Assembly: GCA_947385875.1 (NCBI GenBank)
Contig: CANDMV010000022.1
Coordinates: 1 to 41,001 of the forward strand
DNA length: 41,001 bases
Direction of reading: 5' to 3'
Source: an uncultured Eubacterium sp.
Lineage (GTDB): Bacteria; Bacillota; Clostridia; Lachnospirales; Lachnospiraceae
In this document: piece by piece, positions 16,771 to 24,773 of the stretch
Numbering within the stretch: the stretch's first letter is position 1
How the letters are laid out: every line of letters starts with the position of its first letter
The notes under the pieces: generated by a model
The model's input: only the letters and a program-made list of their open reading frames with translations
Databases searched by the model: none
What the model was told of the DNA's origin: nothing
Translations under genes and position numbers: made by a program

Positions 16771-18477
16771 ATGACAATATCTCACTTTAAAGAACAGCTC
16801 TCTCAGCTGCCAATGAAATACAGACAGCAATCCACCCAGAAGACTGCCGAGGCCGATAAGCTGCATGAAGCCCACAAGACTGCCGAATCTGACAAACTGC
16901 ATGATGCTCAGAAGACTGCTGAAGCTGACAAGCTGCATGAAGCCCACAAGACTGCGCAGATCGTAGCCGGCAGTATCTTCAGCAGATCCGAAGAGGAAAT
17001 CTATACCTTTATGCCTTTTTCCAAAGATGCTCCCCTCGAACCGCATATTCTATACATCGGCTGCAGCACAGACCTGCTCCTGCACGAATCCAAGCTGACG
17101 ATCAACTTTCTATGCCTGCTGGACAGCCCGGAACAAATAGTTTCAGAATGCACAAAACACTATCCCAATGCCAATTTTATTTTCATTATCTGGGATCATA
17201 ACCTGTCAAAGCAGCCGGTTTATGATACTACCACCCGCGTTTTCCTCGCGGAAAACCGCTATACCAGCCAGATTAACCGACTGGTAGCCGCCTCAAATAC
17301 CAACCGCGGGCTGCAGTATCTCATTGACGAAGCCTATAGGATCAACAAGTCTCCGATCATCGTCATGGACTCCAGCTACCGGATTCTCGCCATGTATGGA
17401 GACCTCCCGGCGGATGAAATCTTTGATTTAAGCGCACAGCGCCAGCTAGGCTACATAACAGAACACAACCTGGAACGTATGAAGCGTGATAAAATATTCG
17501 AACAGCTCCGCCATTCCGATACCAACCTGCACTATGGCAAAGCTTCCGATTCAGACTTCTTCTGGGCGGATACTCTGGTCTATATCCACGGCATTGAAGT
17601 CGCTGAAATCGGCGTTATTGAATACGACCACCAATTTACGAATTATGACTTTGAATTCATCCACTTTTTAAGCCAGCTCGTCGCATGGGAAATGCAGAAA
17701 AAAAATTTTTCAACTCCTCATCACAGTCAGATGCACAGTATATTTTTATCAGAACTGTTAGAACAGCGGCTGATTAACCCAAAGGCAGTCGAACTGCGCA
17801 GACGTATGCTGGGATGGAGCGAACCGAAGTTTCTTTACATTTTATCCATCTTTTCGTCCGCGCAGCAAAGAGATTTTCTCAAGAAAGCCGAGGTTTTCTC
17901 CGCGCAGCTGTCCCGCCTGATGCCGAACTGCCATTGGACGATCAAAGGAGATCACCTTGTGCTTATCATTATGAAGGACAATCATCTCCTAGATGAATTC
18001 CTTCCCCACTCGCCGCTGTCCGAACGGCTGAAACGCAGTAAGATGTACGGCATATTAAGCAACTGTTTTTCGAATCTGTCAGACGCGAAAAAATACTATG
18101 AACAGACACTCAACGTGAAAGAATACAAGACTTATTTTTCCCCTGATACGCCGATCAGTTTTTATACCGACTTTTACATTTACCATATAGCTAAAATAAT
18201 ATCTGAAACAAATGAGCTAAAAGATTTCTGTCATCCGCTGATCCATGAAATACAGTCATATGATAACGAAAATCATACAAATTATCTGGAGACACTTGCT
18301 GAGTATCTGACGCATATTGATAACCCTTCACTGTCTGCACAGAATTTATGCATTCATAAAAATACGTTTTTTTATCGGATGAACAAACTGAAAGAACTGT
18401 TTTCTGTTGATTTAAAAGACGGCATTGAGCGTATGAAGCTGCTGCTTACGATTGAATTTATGAAACTGGAAAAATAG
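16771..18477 (+). CDS. PucR/CdaR-type transcriptional regulator with an N-terminal 12-residue repeat insert
   Basis: The 568-residue protein ends in the PucR/CdaR helix-turn-helix. The block beginning YLETLAEYLTHIDNPSLSAQ and continuing LCIHKNTFFYRMNKLKEL matches the family's domain, including the conserved NTxxYR core, followed by LLTIEFMKL. The middle (about 170-420) fits the usual sensor and GGDEF-like parts of such regulators. Residues 24-59 are three tandem 12-residue units of the form KTAExDKLHxAx, an unusual charged helical insert encoded by 36-bp repeats. AAGGA lies just before the ATG. Family members usually activate neighbouring catabolic operons in response to a small molecule, and the divergent position suggests it controls the transporter/ACP-hydrolase operon. 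Confidence 0.88.
   Translation: MTISHFKEQLSQLPMKYRQQSTQKTAEADKLHEAHKTAESDKLHDAQKTAEADKLHEAHKTAQIVAGSIFSRSEEEIYTFMPFSKDAPLEPHILYIGCSTDLLLHESKLTINFLCLLDSPEQIVSECTKHYPNANFIFIIWDHNLSKQPVYDTTTRVFLAENRYTSQINRLVAASNTNRGLQYLIDEAYRINKSPIIVMDSSYRILAMYGDLPADEIFDLSAQRQLGYITEHNLERMKRDKIFEQLRHSDTNLHYGKASDSDFFWADTLVYIHGIEVAEIGVIEYDHQFTNYDFEFIHFLSQLVAWEMQKKNFSTPHHSQMHSIFLSELLEQRLINPKAVELRRRMLGWSEPKFLYILSIFSSAQQRDFLKKAEVFSAQLSRLMPNCHWTIKGDHLVLIIMKDNHLLDEFLPHSPLSERLKRSKMYGILSNCFSNLSDAKKYYEQTLNVKEYKTYFSPDTPISFYTDFYIYHIAKIISETNELKDFCHPLIHEIQSYDNENHTNYLETLAEYLTHIDNPSLSAQNLCIHKNTFFYRMNKLKELFSVDLKDGIERMKLLLTIEFMKLEK
16840..16947 (+). repeat. Three in-frame 36-bp tandem repeats in the regulator gene
   Basis: Three 36-bp units encode KTAEADKLHEAH, KTAESDKLHDAQ and KTAEADKLHEAH, followed by a partial fourth (KTAQ). 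Units one and three give identical peptides. All unit lengths are multiples of three, so copy-number change would keep the frame. Confidence 0.9.
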
Positions 18478-18485
18478 AAGATTTA

Positions 18486-18514
18486 TAGACAATCCAGACT
18501 TTATCTGATACAAT
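18486..18514 (+). promoter_or_regulatory. Sigma-70-type promoter for the secreted transglutaminase-like gene
   Basis: TAGACA (18486-18491) and TACAAT (18509-18514) are spaced by 17 bp and sit just after the stop of the regulator gene, 54 bp before the next start codon. Confidence 0.65.
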
Positions 18515-18567
18515 TTTTTGCAAGCGGACTCTTTATCAGCAAAAAACTATAAAAAGAGAGGTATAAA

Positions 18568-20799
18568 ATGAAAAATCATATCAAACACAGCCTTATATTC
18601 ACTCTGTCTATACTGGTCCTTGCAGCTGCCGCCATTCCCAGCACACAGGCAGCTGCCGGTGCTTCACGTGCTAAAACAACAGCTCAGACCGCTGCTTCAT
18701 CCAAATCTGCGGACAGCCAGACATTCTGTCTGGATGACCAGCGCTTGCTCCCGGATTTTGAGAATACCGAGGATCTTTTTGCCGGTTATGTCAATCAGGT
18801 CTTTCATTCAGGCCGCTCTACCGCTTCACTCAAAAACATGAATGTCGCAAGACGGCTGACCGGACAAAACAAAATTATCTACCGTTTATTAAAAAACGAA
18901 ATCTCGAAAGTCGCTGACGGTACACGCAGCTCGACAGAATTCTCCATTTCTGTAAGCCGGCTGCTTGACAAAACCGAATATACAGCTGCTGAGCTAGGGC
19001 TTTCAAGTACTTCCACAAGAGAACAGATCATCAACGCCATGGAAAATAAAATATTTAATTTTTCTCTCAATACAGTTATGAATGCCCTGATCTTTGACAG
19101 TCCATATGAACTGTACTGGTTCAGCAGGACGGAATCCACTATGCAGTCCGGTCCCGAATACATGGTCGATGAAGCTGGCGGCATATTCTTTCCAACAGAT
19201 GCCACGATCAGCTTCCTGCTGCCAGTAGACAACACATACGCCGCAGGCACATATACAGCAGATACCTCAAAAACCAGAGCGGCCACAATCGCGGCCGCAA
19301 ATGCAAAAGCTATCGTAGCTGCTGCCTCCGGTAAGTCCGACTATGAAAAATTATCCTACTATAGACAGCAGATCTGTGAGCTGGCCTCTTACAATGACGC
19401 GGCTGCAGCAGGCTCTGTATCTAACGGCAGCCCGTGGCAGATGATCTATGTATTTGACGGCGATCCATCCACAGACGTCGTCTGTGAGGGATATTCAAAA
19501 GCATTTCAATATCTCTGTGATGAAACAATATTTTCCAATGCAAACATCAACAGTTACATAGCAGACGGTACGCTTCAAAGCAGCAGAGGCGCCCAGCCGC
19601 ATATGTGGAATGTCGTTCACATGGGAAGCGCCGGAAATTATCTGGTGGATGTAACCAACAGTGATACCGGCTCCATCGGCTCAAACGGCAGGTTATTCTT
19701 AACCGGCTATACATCCGGTAACTCCCAGAGCGGATATACCATACAAATTCCTGCCGAAATACGTACAGAGGGGAATCTTATATATACCAGACCGGAAGTG
19801 TCTATCGTCTATCAATACTCTGATGATCTGCACAGCTTTTATACTGCCGAAGAACTGGCGCTTGCACAGGGCGGCATTCTACGCCCAGAGCTTGTCTTAG
19901 ATAACGAAGCTCATTCTCATGCATATGAGACATCCTTTTACTGGTCTGACAGCCTTGAACAATGCAGTGTGTCTCTCGTCTGCAGGACAAATCCTGCACA
20001 TACAGTATCAGACCTTGACTGTAATGTAACATCACAGATGAAGACTCCTGCAACCTGCATAGCAAAAGGCACTGCGGTCTATACTGCCCGCGCATCCTAT
20101 GAAGGCACAGAATACAGTGACACAAAACAGCGTGAAACCAACATAGACCTGTCAAACCATACCGGCCGCACACAGATTCGATATGAAAGAGCTGCTACAG
20201 CCACACAGAATGGATATACCGGAGATACCTACTGCTCTGACTGCGGAAATCTCTTTGCAAAAGGCGATATCATTCCAGCCACAAATGCACCAGACAATGT
20301 GACAGATCAAAACTCCGGCACATCAGGCAATACACCGGGCAGCACGTCCGGAAATACTGCGACAGATAAGGACTCTGATCATACATCAAGCGGCACGACA
20401 GACACATCAGACAATACACCCGATCAGAATTCCGGCAATTCATCGAACAACGCACCGGCCCCTTCGGACAATACAGCTGATCAGAATTCCGGCAATTCAT
20501 CAGACAGCATACCGGACTCTTCCGGTAATACTGCCGCAGATCTGCTTGAAAAAATATCAGCAAAAAAATCTACTGCTACGATAAAAAAAGGAAAGAAAAT
20601 ACAGTTCCAGATTAAAAATCTGGATGCAAAAATGGTTAAAAAAATAACCTATAAATCTTCCAAAAAATCTATCGCCAAAGTATCAAAAAATGGCAAAATA
20701 ACAGGAAAGAAAGCCGGAACCGCAGCTATAAAAGCCAAGATAACATTAAAAAATGGAATGAAGAAGACTGTATCTATGAAAATAAAGGTACGCAGCTGA
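18568..20799 (+). CDS. Secreted cell-surface protein with transglutaminase-like domain and bacterial Ig-like (Big_2) C-terminus
   Basis: The 743-residue precursor has a signal peptide (residues 1 to about 28; lysine-free hydrophobic core, then STQA/A). The middle carries a transglutaminase-like cysteine-peptidase core: C306 in VVCEGYSKAF, H345 in PHMWNVV and D361 in YLVDVTNSD, the Cys-His-Asp order of this fold. A cell-wall-type segment with GYTGDTYCSDCG and an IPAT end follows near 560. Then comes a Ser/Asn/Asp/Thr-rich linker with near-identical repeats (about 577-657), and a lysine-rich Big_2-like domain to the end, whose charge suggests binding to wall polymers or peptidoglycan. No LPXTG anchor is present. 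GAGAGG precedes the ATG. It probably remodels or cross-links surface proteins or wall peptides; target unknown. Confidence 0.82.
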   Translation: MKNHIKHSLIFTLSILVLAAAAIPSTQAAAGASRAKTTAQTAASSKSADSQTFCLDDQRLLPDFENTEDLFAGYVNQVFHSGRSTASLKNMNVARRLTGQNKIIYRLLKNEISKVADGTRSSTEFSISVSRLLDKTEYTAAELGLSSTSTREQIINAMENKIFNFSLNTVMNALIFDSPYELYWFSRTESTMQSGPEYMVDEAGGIFFPTDATISFLLPVDNTYAAGTYTADTSKTRAATIAAANAKAIVAAASGKSDYEKLSYYRQQICELASYNDAAAAGSVSNGSPWQMIYVFDGDPSTDVVCEGYSKAFQYLCDETIFSNANINSYIADGTLQSSRGAQPHMWNVVHMGSAGNYLVDVTNSDTGSIGSNGRLFLTGYTSGNSQSGYTIQIPAEIRTEGNLIYTRPEVSIVYQYSDDLHSFYTAEELALAQGGILRPELVLDNEAHSHAYETSFYWSDSLEQCSVSLVCRTNPAHTVSDLDCNVTSQMKTPATCIAKGTAVYTARASYEGTEYSDTKQRETNIDLSNHTGRTQIRYERAATATQNGYTGDTYCSDCGNLFAKGDIIPATNAPDNVTDQNSGTSGNTPGSTSGNTATDKDSDHTSSGTTDTSDNTPDQNSGNSSNNAPAPSDNTADQNSGNSSDSIPDSSGNTAADLLEKISAKKSTATIKKGKKIQFQIKNLDAKMVKKITYKSSKKSIAKVSKNGKITGKKAGTAAIKAKITLKNGMKKTVSMKIKVRS

Positions 20800-20858
20800 C
20801 CGCTCCCGGAAGCCTCTGTCAGCCAGAGCGGATATACGAGCATAACTCGCGGCTGTCG

Positions 20859-20990
20859 CAGAAATTAGAATTTTGTACTGACTGATTCGCGTCAGTGCAA
20901 GGCAAAATTTCGACGGCGATGTGAGCCCATTGACTAGAAATTTTAACGCAGCAATGGCGTGAATCAGTCTGTAATAAAGTCTAATTTCTG
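20859..20990. repeat. Long imperfect palindrome (about 130 bp)
   Basis: CAGAAATTAGA near 20859 with GACTGATTC near 20880 reappears as the reverse complement at 20961-20990 (GAATCAGTC, then TCTAATTTCTG). The inner part (AAAATTTCGACGG, CATTGACTAGAAATTTT) is also partly self-complementary. It lies between the secreted protein and the acetyltransferase gene. It has no T-run, so it looks like a mobile palindromic repeat rather than a terminator, although it could fold in RNA. Confidence 0.65.
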
Positions 20991-21008
20991 TCCGGATGGA
21001 GCACTAGA

Positions 21009-21023
21009 GCGTGTTTGAAAAAT
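21009..21023. repeat. Solo copy of the 15-bp end of the 192-bp element
   Basis: GCGTGTTTGAAAAAT here is identical to the inverted ends of the element at 31984-32175, including the CTAGA(G) flank. No partner end is visible nearby. Confidence 0.6.
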
Positions 21024-21047
21024 ATTTCATATGGAGATCTATTATAT

Positions 21048-21578
21048 ATGATACAAAAATTAAAAACTCAGGATTTTGATAACGTATACCGTTTAATGGA
21101 GCAAAGCTTTCCTCCTGATGAACGCCGCACCTACACAGAACAAAAATCACTGCTGTCTAATCCGCAGTATTGTATTTATATTCTGCCAGATACAGCTGCA
21201 TCCAATATAAAAGCTTTTCTTGCAGTGTGGACATTTAAAGATTTCGTATTCATTGAACATTTTGCGGTAAACCCGCTGTACAGAAACAGCGGTATCGGTT
21301 CTGCCATGCTGAAAGAAGCCGTACAGCAGATCCCATATATGGTCTGTCTGGAAGTAGAACTGCCCGTTCAGGAAACTGCAAAAAGGCGTATAGGCTTTTA
21401 TGAAAGAAACGGTTTTTTCCTAAACCATTACCCATATATGCAGCCTCCCATCAGTGACGGGCGCTCTCCGATTCCTCTTCTTATCATGACAAACCAAAAT
21501 GCTATTTCAGAGAATAGATTTCAAGAAATTAAGAACACATTATATAAAAACGTATATCATGCTTCAGATTCCATGTAA
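21048..21578 (+). CDS. GNAT-family N-acetyltransferase
   Basis: The 176-residue protein has the GNAT layout: an N-terminal strand (IQKLKTQDFDNVYRL), the acidic helix EQSFPPDERR, then VFIEHFAVNPLYRNSGIGSAMLKE, in which RNSGIGSA is the acetyl-CoA pyrophosphate-binding motif A (Q/RxxGxG/A). The motif-B-like RRIGFYERNGF follows. It acetylates a small amine or N-terminus; the substrate cannot be predicted. I start at the ATG at 21048, because GGAG lies 11 nt upstream; an upstream in-frame ATG falls inside the repeat end that precedes the gene. It stands alone on the plus strand. Confidence 0.85.
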   Translation: MIQKLKTQDFDNVYRLMEQSFPPDERRTYTEQKSLLSNPQYCIYILPDTAASNIKAFLAVWTFKDFVFIEHFAVNPLYRNSGIGSAMLKEAVQQIPYMVCLEVELPVQETAKRRIGFYERNGFFLNHYPYMQPPISDGRSPIPLLIMTNQNAISENRFQEIKNTLYKNVYHASDSM

Positions 21579-21624
21579 AGTAATTTAAAATGCTTTACCA
21601 TCGGCCCATGCTATACAGCAGCAT

Positions 21625-21742
21625 TCCAGACAGGGTGTTACATTTTGGCAGGCCGGACGCTATTGCAAAGCTTATCAAAAACAGCTCCCCTCACCCGGCA
21701 TCCGGCTATCCATAAATACAACACCCGATCTGAACTGTTACA
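21625..21742. repeat. Internally deleted copy of the palindromic element family
   Basis: The left end (CAGACAGGGTGTTACATTTT, then GGCCGGACGC) and the right end (GCATCCGG, then ACACCCGATCTGAACTGTTA) are imperfect inverted copies. The right half also contains AGCTCCCCTCACCCGGC as in the complete elements. The stretch 21579-21793 holds nothing else recognisable. Confidence 0.6.
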
Positions 21743-21793
21743 TACAGCGTGGTCATGGCATAGGTGCGAACAGCAGCATATTATCCCTCTGCC

Positions 21794-22825
21794 TTACGAA
21801 ACATACATCCCTGCCGACTCCCTCACCAACAGACGGCACGGAAGCTCCAGCCGCACACACTCCTGATGCCCGCCCTGAAGACGGTCTTTCAGCAGCACTA
21901 CTGCCAGATGCGCCATATCTCCTTTCGGTATCTGTATCGTCGTCAGCATCGGCGATACTCGTACCGCTTCCTCAATATCATCAATGGAAATCACCGCCGG
22001 ACGGTAAACATCTCTGCGCCTCCTGCCATTCCAGTCCTTCATCGCCGAAAGCAGCCCTAATGCCGTCACATCGTTGGCACAAAAAACAGCCGTTGGCGGC
22101 TTTTTCATCTCTGCCAGCCGTTCAAAAGCACGATATCCTTCCTCCCTCGTCTGATTGGTTGACACGATATAATCATAGATCATCGAGATCTTATGCTTTG
22201 ACAAACACTCATAATAACCGTTGTACCGGGCTTCCATCGTGCAGTCTCCGACATATGCAATGCTCACATGCCCCAGCTCCAACAGATATTCTACAGCCAT
22301 AACAGCCGCCTGCGCACCATTGCACGTAATCTCGTCCATACGATAATCCATCGGATTACGGTCAATGGCGGCCACGCCCTTATATTTGCGCAGCAGCACA
22401 TCCGCCGTCGCTGCCGGACATTTCCCAAGTATTAAGAGCCCATCCGACCGCGTTCGGCTGACATCTGCACCCGCTGCCGGAACATCTGTCACATGCATGA
22501 CTTTACCCAGCATACAATTCTGCTTATGACACTCCGTCTCAACATATCGAAACATCTCCGCAAAAAAAGGGTCTTCTTCCAGAGAACGAAACCTTGCCAA
22601 TAAAATATCAATGATATACCGCTTCTGCCCTCCTGCCGGCATCTGGCCGGCGCCCATCTTCAGCATTCTGGCATTCTGATTCGGCACATATCCAAGCTCT
22701 CTGGCCGTCTGCCGAATCCGGTCCGCCAGCTCACGGTTCTGACACTGGTAATCCGCATGATTTAATACTCGTGATACAGTTGCGACAGATGTACCTGTTT
22801 TTTGTGCTATTTTTTTAAGTGACAT
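21794..22825 (-). CDS. LacI-family transcriptional regulator
   Basis: The 343-residue protein begins with the LacI helix-turn-helix and hinge (LKKIAQKTGTSVATVSRVLN...; YVPNQNARML at about 50-60), followed by a periplasmic-binding-protein-like sensor domain containing GLLILGKCP, CNGAQAAVMAVEYLLELGH and FCANDVTALGLL. Length is normal for the family. The start is the first ATG; only a weak AAGAGA site precedes it. It lies 380 bp downstream of the ABC importer genes on the same strand, whose promoter region carries two GAAAACGTTTTC palindromes of the LacI-family operator type. It is therefore the likely regulator of that importer, with the transported compound or a derivative as effector. Confidence 0.9.
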   Translation of the reverse strand: MSLKKIAQKTGTSVATVSRVLNHADYQCQNRELADRIRQTARELGYVPNQNARMLKMGAGQMPAGGQKRYIIDILLARFRSLEEDPFFAEMFRYVETECHKQNCMLGKVMHVTDVPAAGADVSRTRSDGLLILGKCPAATADVLLRKYKGVAAIDRNPMDYRMDEITCNGAQAAVMAVEYLLELGHVSIAYVGDCTMEARYNGYYECLSKHKISMIYDYIVSTNQTREEGYRAFERLAEMKKPPTAVFCANDVTALGLLSAMKDWNGRRRRDVYRPAVISIDDIEEAVRVSPMLTTIQIPKGDMAHLAVVLLKDRLQGGHQECVRLELPCRLLVRESAGMYVS

Positions 22826-23208
22826 ATACGATTATCTCTTTCTTGACAAACATTACAACATCTCTCTTTATCAAATCCCTGACTCGCAAATACGTGGATA
22901 CAATTTTTTCACTCTGAAGGAATGCGCCTTTGTCTTTTTATCATAGCCGATACCGACACCCAATACCCGTCCGGTATTACGAACCAAGAGGGAATCCGGC
23001 TCTTCGCCAAAGGCGAACTTTCCATGTGCCTGATTCCGTTACAGTGAAGCCGAAGGCTTAACTGTAACGTCAAAGGAGAACAGTTCAGCTCCGTACTTTG
23101 CATTTGCTGCAAAATACGTAAGTATATGCAGATTTTGCCAAGAGGGCATCTGGCCCCTCGCCAAAGGAGAATTTTCAATGAGCCGGTTGCTGTTATTTTT
23201 GCATTTTC
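22826..23208. repeat. Non-coding stretch with second-family repeat sequences
   Basis: The stretch between the LacI gene and the permease gene has no supported ORF. It contains CGCCAAAGGCGAACTTTCCA (about 23008), the CCGTTACAGTGAAGCCGAAG block and a second, diverged end GCCAAAGGAGAATTTTCAAT (about 23162). Related blocks recur near 9645 and 31725-31940. Confidence 0.5.
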
Positions 23209-23988
23209 TTACTGGCGCAGCAGCCCTCTCTTGCGCAGAATATGATTCTCTACGCTGGAAAAGATTCCCTTGTCAATCATAATTCCAATGATAATAATTG
23301 CCAGCATAACCGTCATAACCTGATTAATGTCCGCCAGGTCACGTCCCATCATCAGTGTGTAACCCAGTCCGACCGACGCAGACATCACTTCTCCCGACAT
23401 CAGCGCCCTCCATGCGAACGACCACGCCTGCTTGAGTCCTGCCACGAAAGACGGCAGCGCCGCCGGAAAGATGACCTTTACATACATCCTGCCCGCAGAA
23501 AGCCCCATCGTCTTTGCCGCCCGGATATAAATCGGCGGCACTTCCTTAATGCTGCTCTCGACAGCAAGTGATATACTAAATACCGACCCCATCACAACTA
23601 CGAATATGATCGCGCTTTCCTGCAGACCGAACCACAGAATCGCAAACGGCACCCAGCAGATGCTTGGAAGTGTCTGGATTCCCAGCAGCAGCGGCTTTAG
23701 GTTTGTGGCAAGATACGCAGAGTTCATAATCAAAATGCCAAAAAACACACCTACAACCACCGATATGGCAAAGCCAATCAGCACACGCAGCATACTCTTT
23801 GCCACCGCAGCAAATAAGACACCGTTTGAAATCAGCTTGCCGGCGCTTTCCAGCACGCCTGCCGGATAAGGAACCGCATAAGGCTTTGCCCATTCAAACC
23901 AGTCGGTAGCTGCCACATACAGCAGCTGCCAGACCAGAATCAGTCCTATAAAAAACAAAACACTTCCAATTATTTTACGCAGCTTCAT
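23209..23988 (-). CDS. ABC transporter permease (SsuC/TauC type)
   Basis: The 259-residue inner-membrane protein has about six hydrophobic segments and the cytoplasmic EAA-like coupling loop at about 155-179 (IRAAKTMGLSAGRMYVKVIF...), with LPSICWVPFAILWFGL before it, as in SsuC/TauC/NrtB permeases. It forms the membrane channel with the ATPase, whose stop codon overlaps this start (ATGA, 4 nt). GAGG precedes the ATG. With the lipoprotein two genes upstream it makes a complete importer for a small anion or organic acid such as a sulfonate, taurine or nitrate-like compound; specificity is not resolved. Confidence 0.9.
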   Translation of the reverse strand: MKLRKIIGSVLFFIGLILVWQLLYVAATDWFEWAKPYAVPYPAGVLESAGKLISNGVLFAAVAKSMLRVLIGFAISVVVGVFFGILIMNSAYLATNLKPLLLGIQTLPSICWVPFAILWFGLQESAIIFVVVMGSVFSISLAVESSIKEVPPIYIRAAKTMGLSAGRMYVKVIFPAALPSFVAGLKQAWSFAWRALMSGEVMSASVGLGYTLMMGRDLADINQVMTVMLAIIIIGIMIDKGIFSSVENHILRKRGLLRQ

Positions 23989-24773
23989 TTCGATTCCTCC
24001 TGTGAGTTGTCAAATTCATCCTCCACACTCTTTCTCGCGCTCAGGCTGACCTTGCTTAAAATCTGCTTGCGAAGCGCTGTGAACTCCGGTGCTTCGATAT
24101 TCCTTGGACGTGCAAACTCAATCGGTACGATTTCCTTAATCTGTCCTGGATTCTCAGCCATGACAACGACACGGTCCGCAAAGTAAATCGCTTCTTCTAC
24201 GCTGTGCGTCACATAAAGAATCGTCTTTTTCGTCTTTTCCCAAATATTCTCCAGCTCTGCGCGCAGGATATGTATCGTCTGCTTATCCAGAGCTGAAAAC
24301 GGCTCATCCATTAAAAGCAGCTTGCCATCAAGCGCCAGCGATCGCGCTAAAGCTGTCCGCTGCTTCATGCCGCCTGAAATCTGATGAATCGGATAATCTT
24401 TATAGTTCCACAGCCGCACCATCTTTAAATATTTTTCCGCAATCCGCTTCTGCTCCGGCTTTGGAAGCCCCGCCGCATCAAGCCCGAACATGACATTCTG
24501 CTCCACATTCAGCCACGGATACAGAGCCGCCTCCTGAAACATCACCACACGGTCTGCCCCTGGGCCTGTCACAGGCTGGCCATCCAGCATAATCGTGCCG
24601 GATGTCGGCGTATCAAGCCCCGCCACAAGATTCAAAAGCGTTGACTTTCCACAGCCCGAAGGCCCTACAATACAGATAAATTCACCCTTTTCCACCTCAA
24701 GCGAAATATCCTGCAGCGTCTCTTTTTTTGTATCCTTAAATATCTTGCTAATTGAATTCAGTTGTAAATACAT
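23985..24773 (-). CDS. ABC transporter ATP-binding protein (SsuB/TauB type)
   Basis: The 262-residue ATPase has Walker A GPSGCGKST at 37-45, the signature ISGGMKQR at 132-138, Walker B LLLMDEP at 152-158 and the H-loop H190. The Q-loop region FQEAALYPWLNV is typical of the nitrate/sulfonate/taurine subfamily. It drives the adjacent permease at the inner membrane. The start is clear: GGAGG sits 6 nt before the ATG, even though this places the first 26 nt inside the end of the binding-protein gene, which implies tight translational coupling. Confidence 0.93.
   Translation of the reverse strand: MYLQLNSISKIFKDTKKETLQDISLEVEKGEFICIVGPSGCGKSTLLNLVAGLDTPTSGTIMLDGQPVTGPGADRVVMFQEAALYPWLNVEQNVMFGLDAAGLPKPEQKRIAEKYLKMVRLWNYKDYPIHQISGGMKQRTALARSLALDGKLLLMDEPFSALDKQTIHILRAELENIWEKTKKTILYVTHSVEEAIYFADRVVVMAENPGQIKEIVPIEFARPRNIEAPEFTALRKQILSKVSLSARKSVEDEFDNSQEESK

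Noticed and set aside
20859..20990. Terminator for the secreted-protein gene
   Set aside because: The dyad is far too long and no T-run follows either arm.
22909..23178. Minus-strand ORF of 89 codons between the LacI and permease genes
   Set aside because: It lies entirely within repeat-family sequence and has no start signals.
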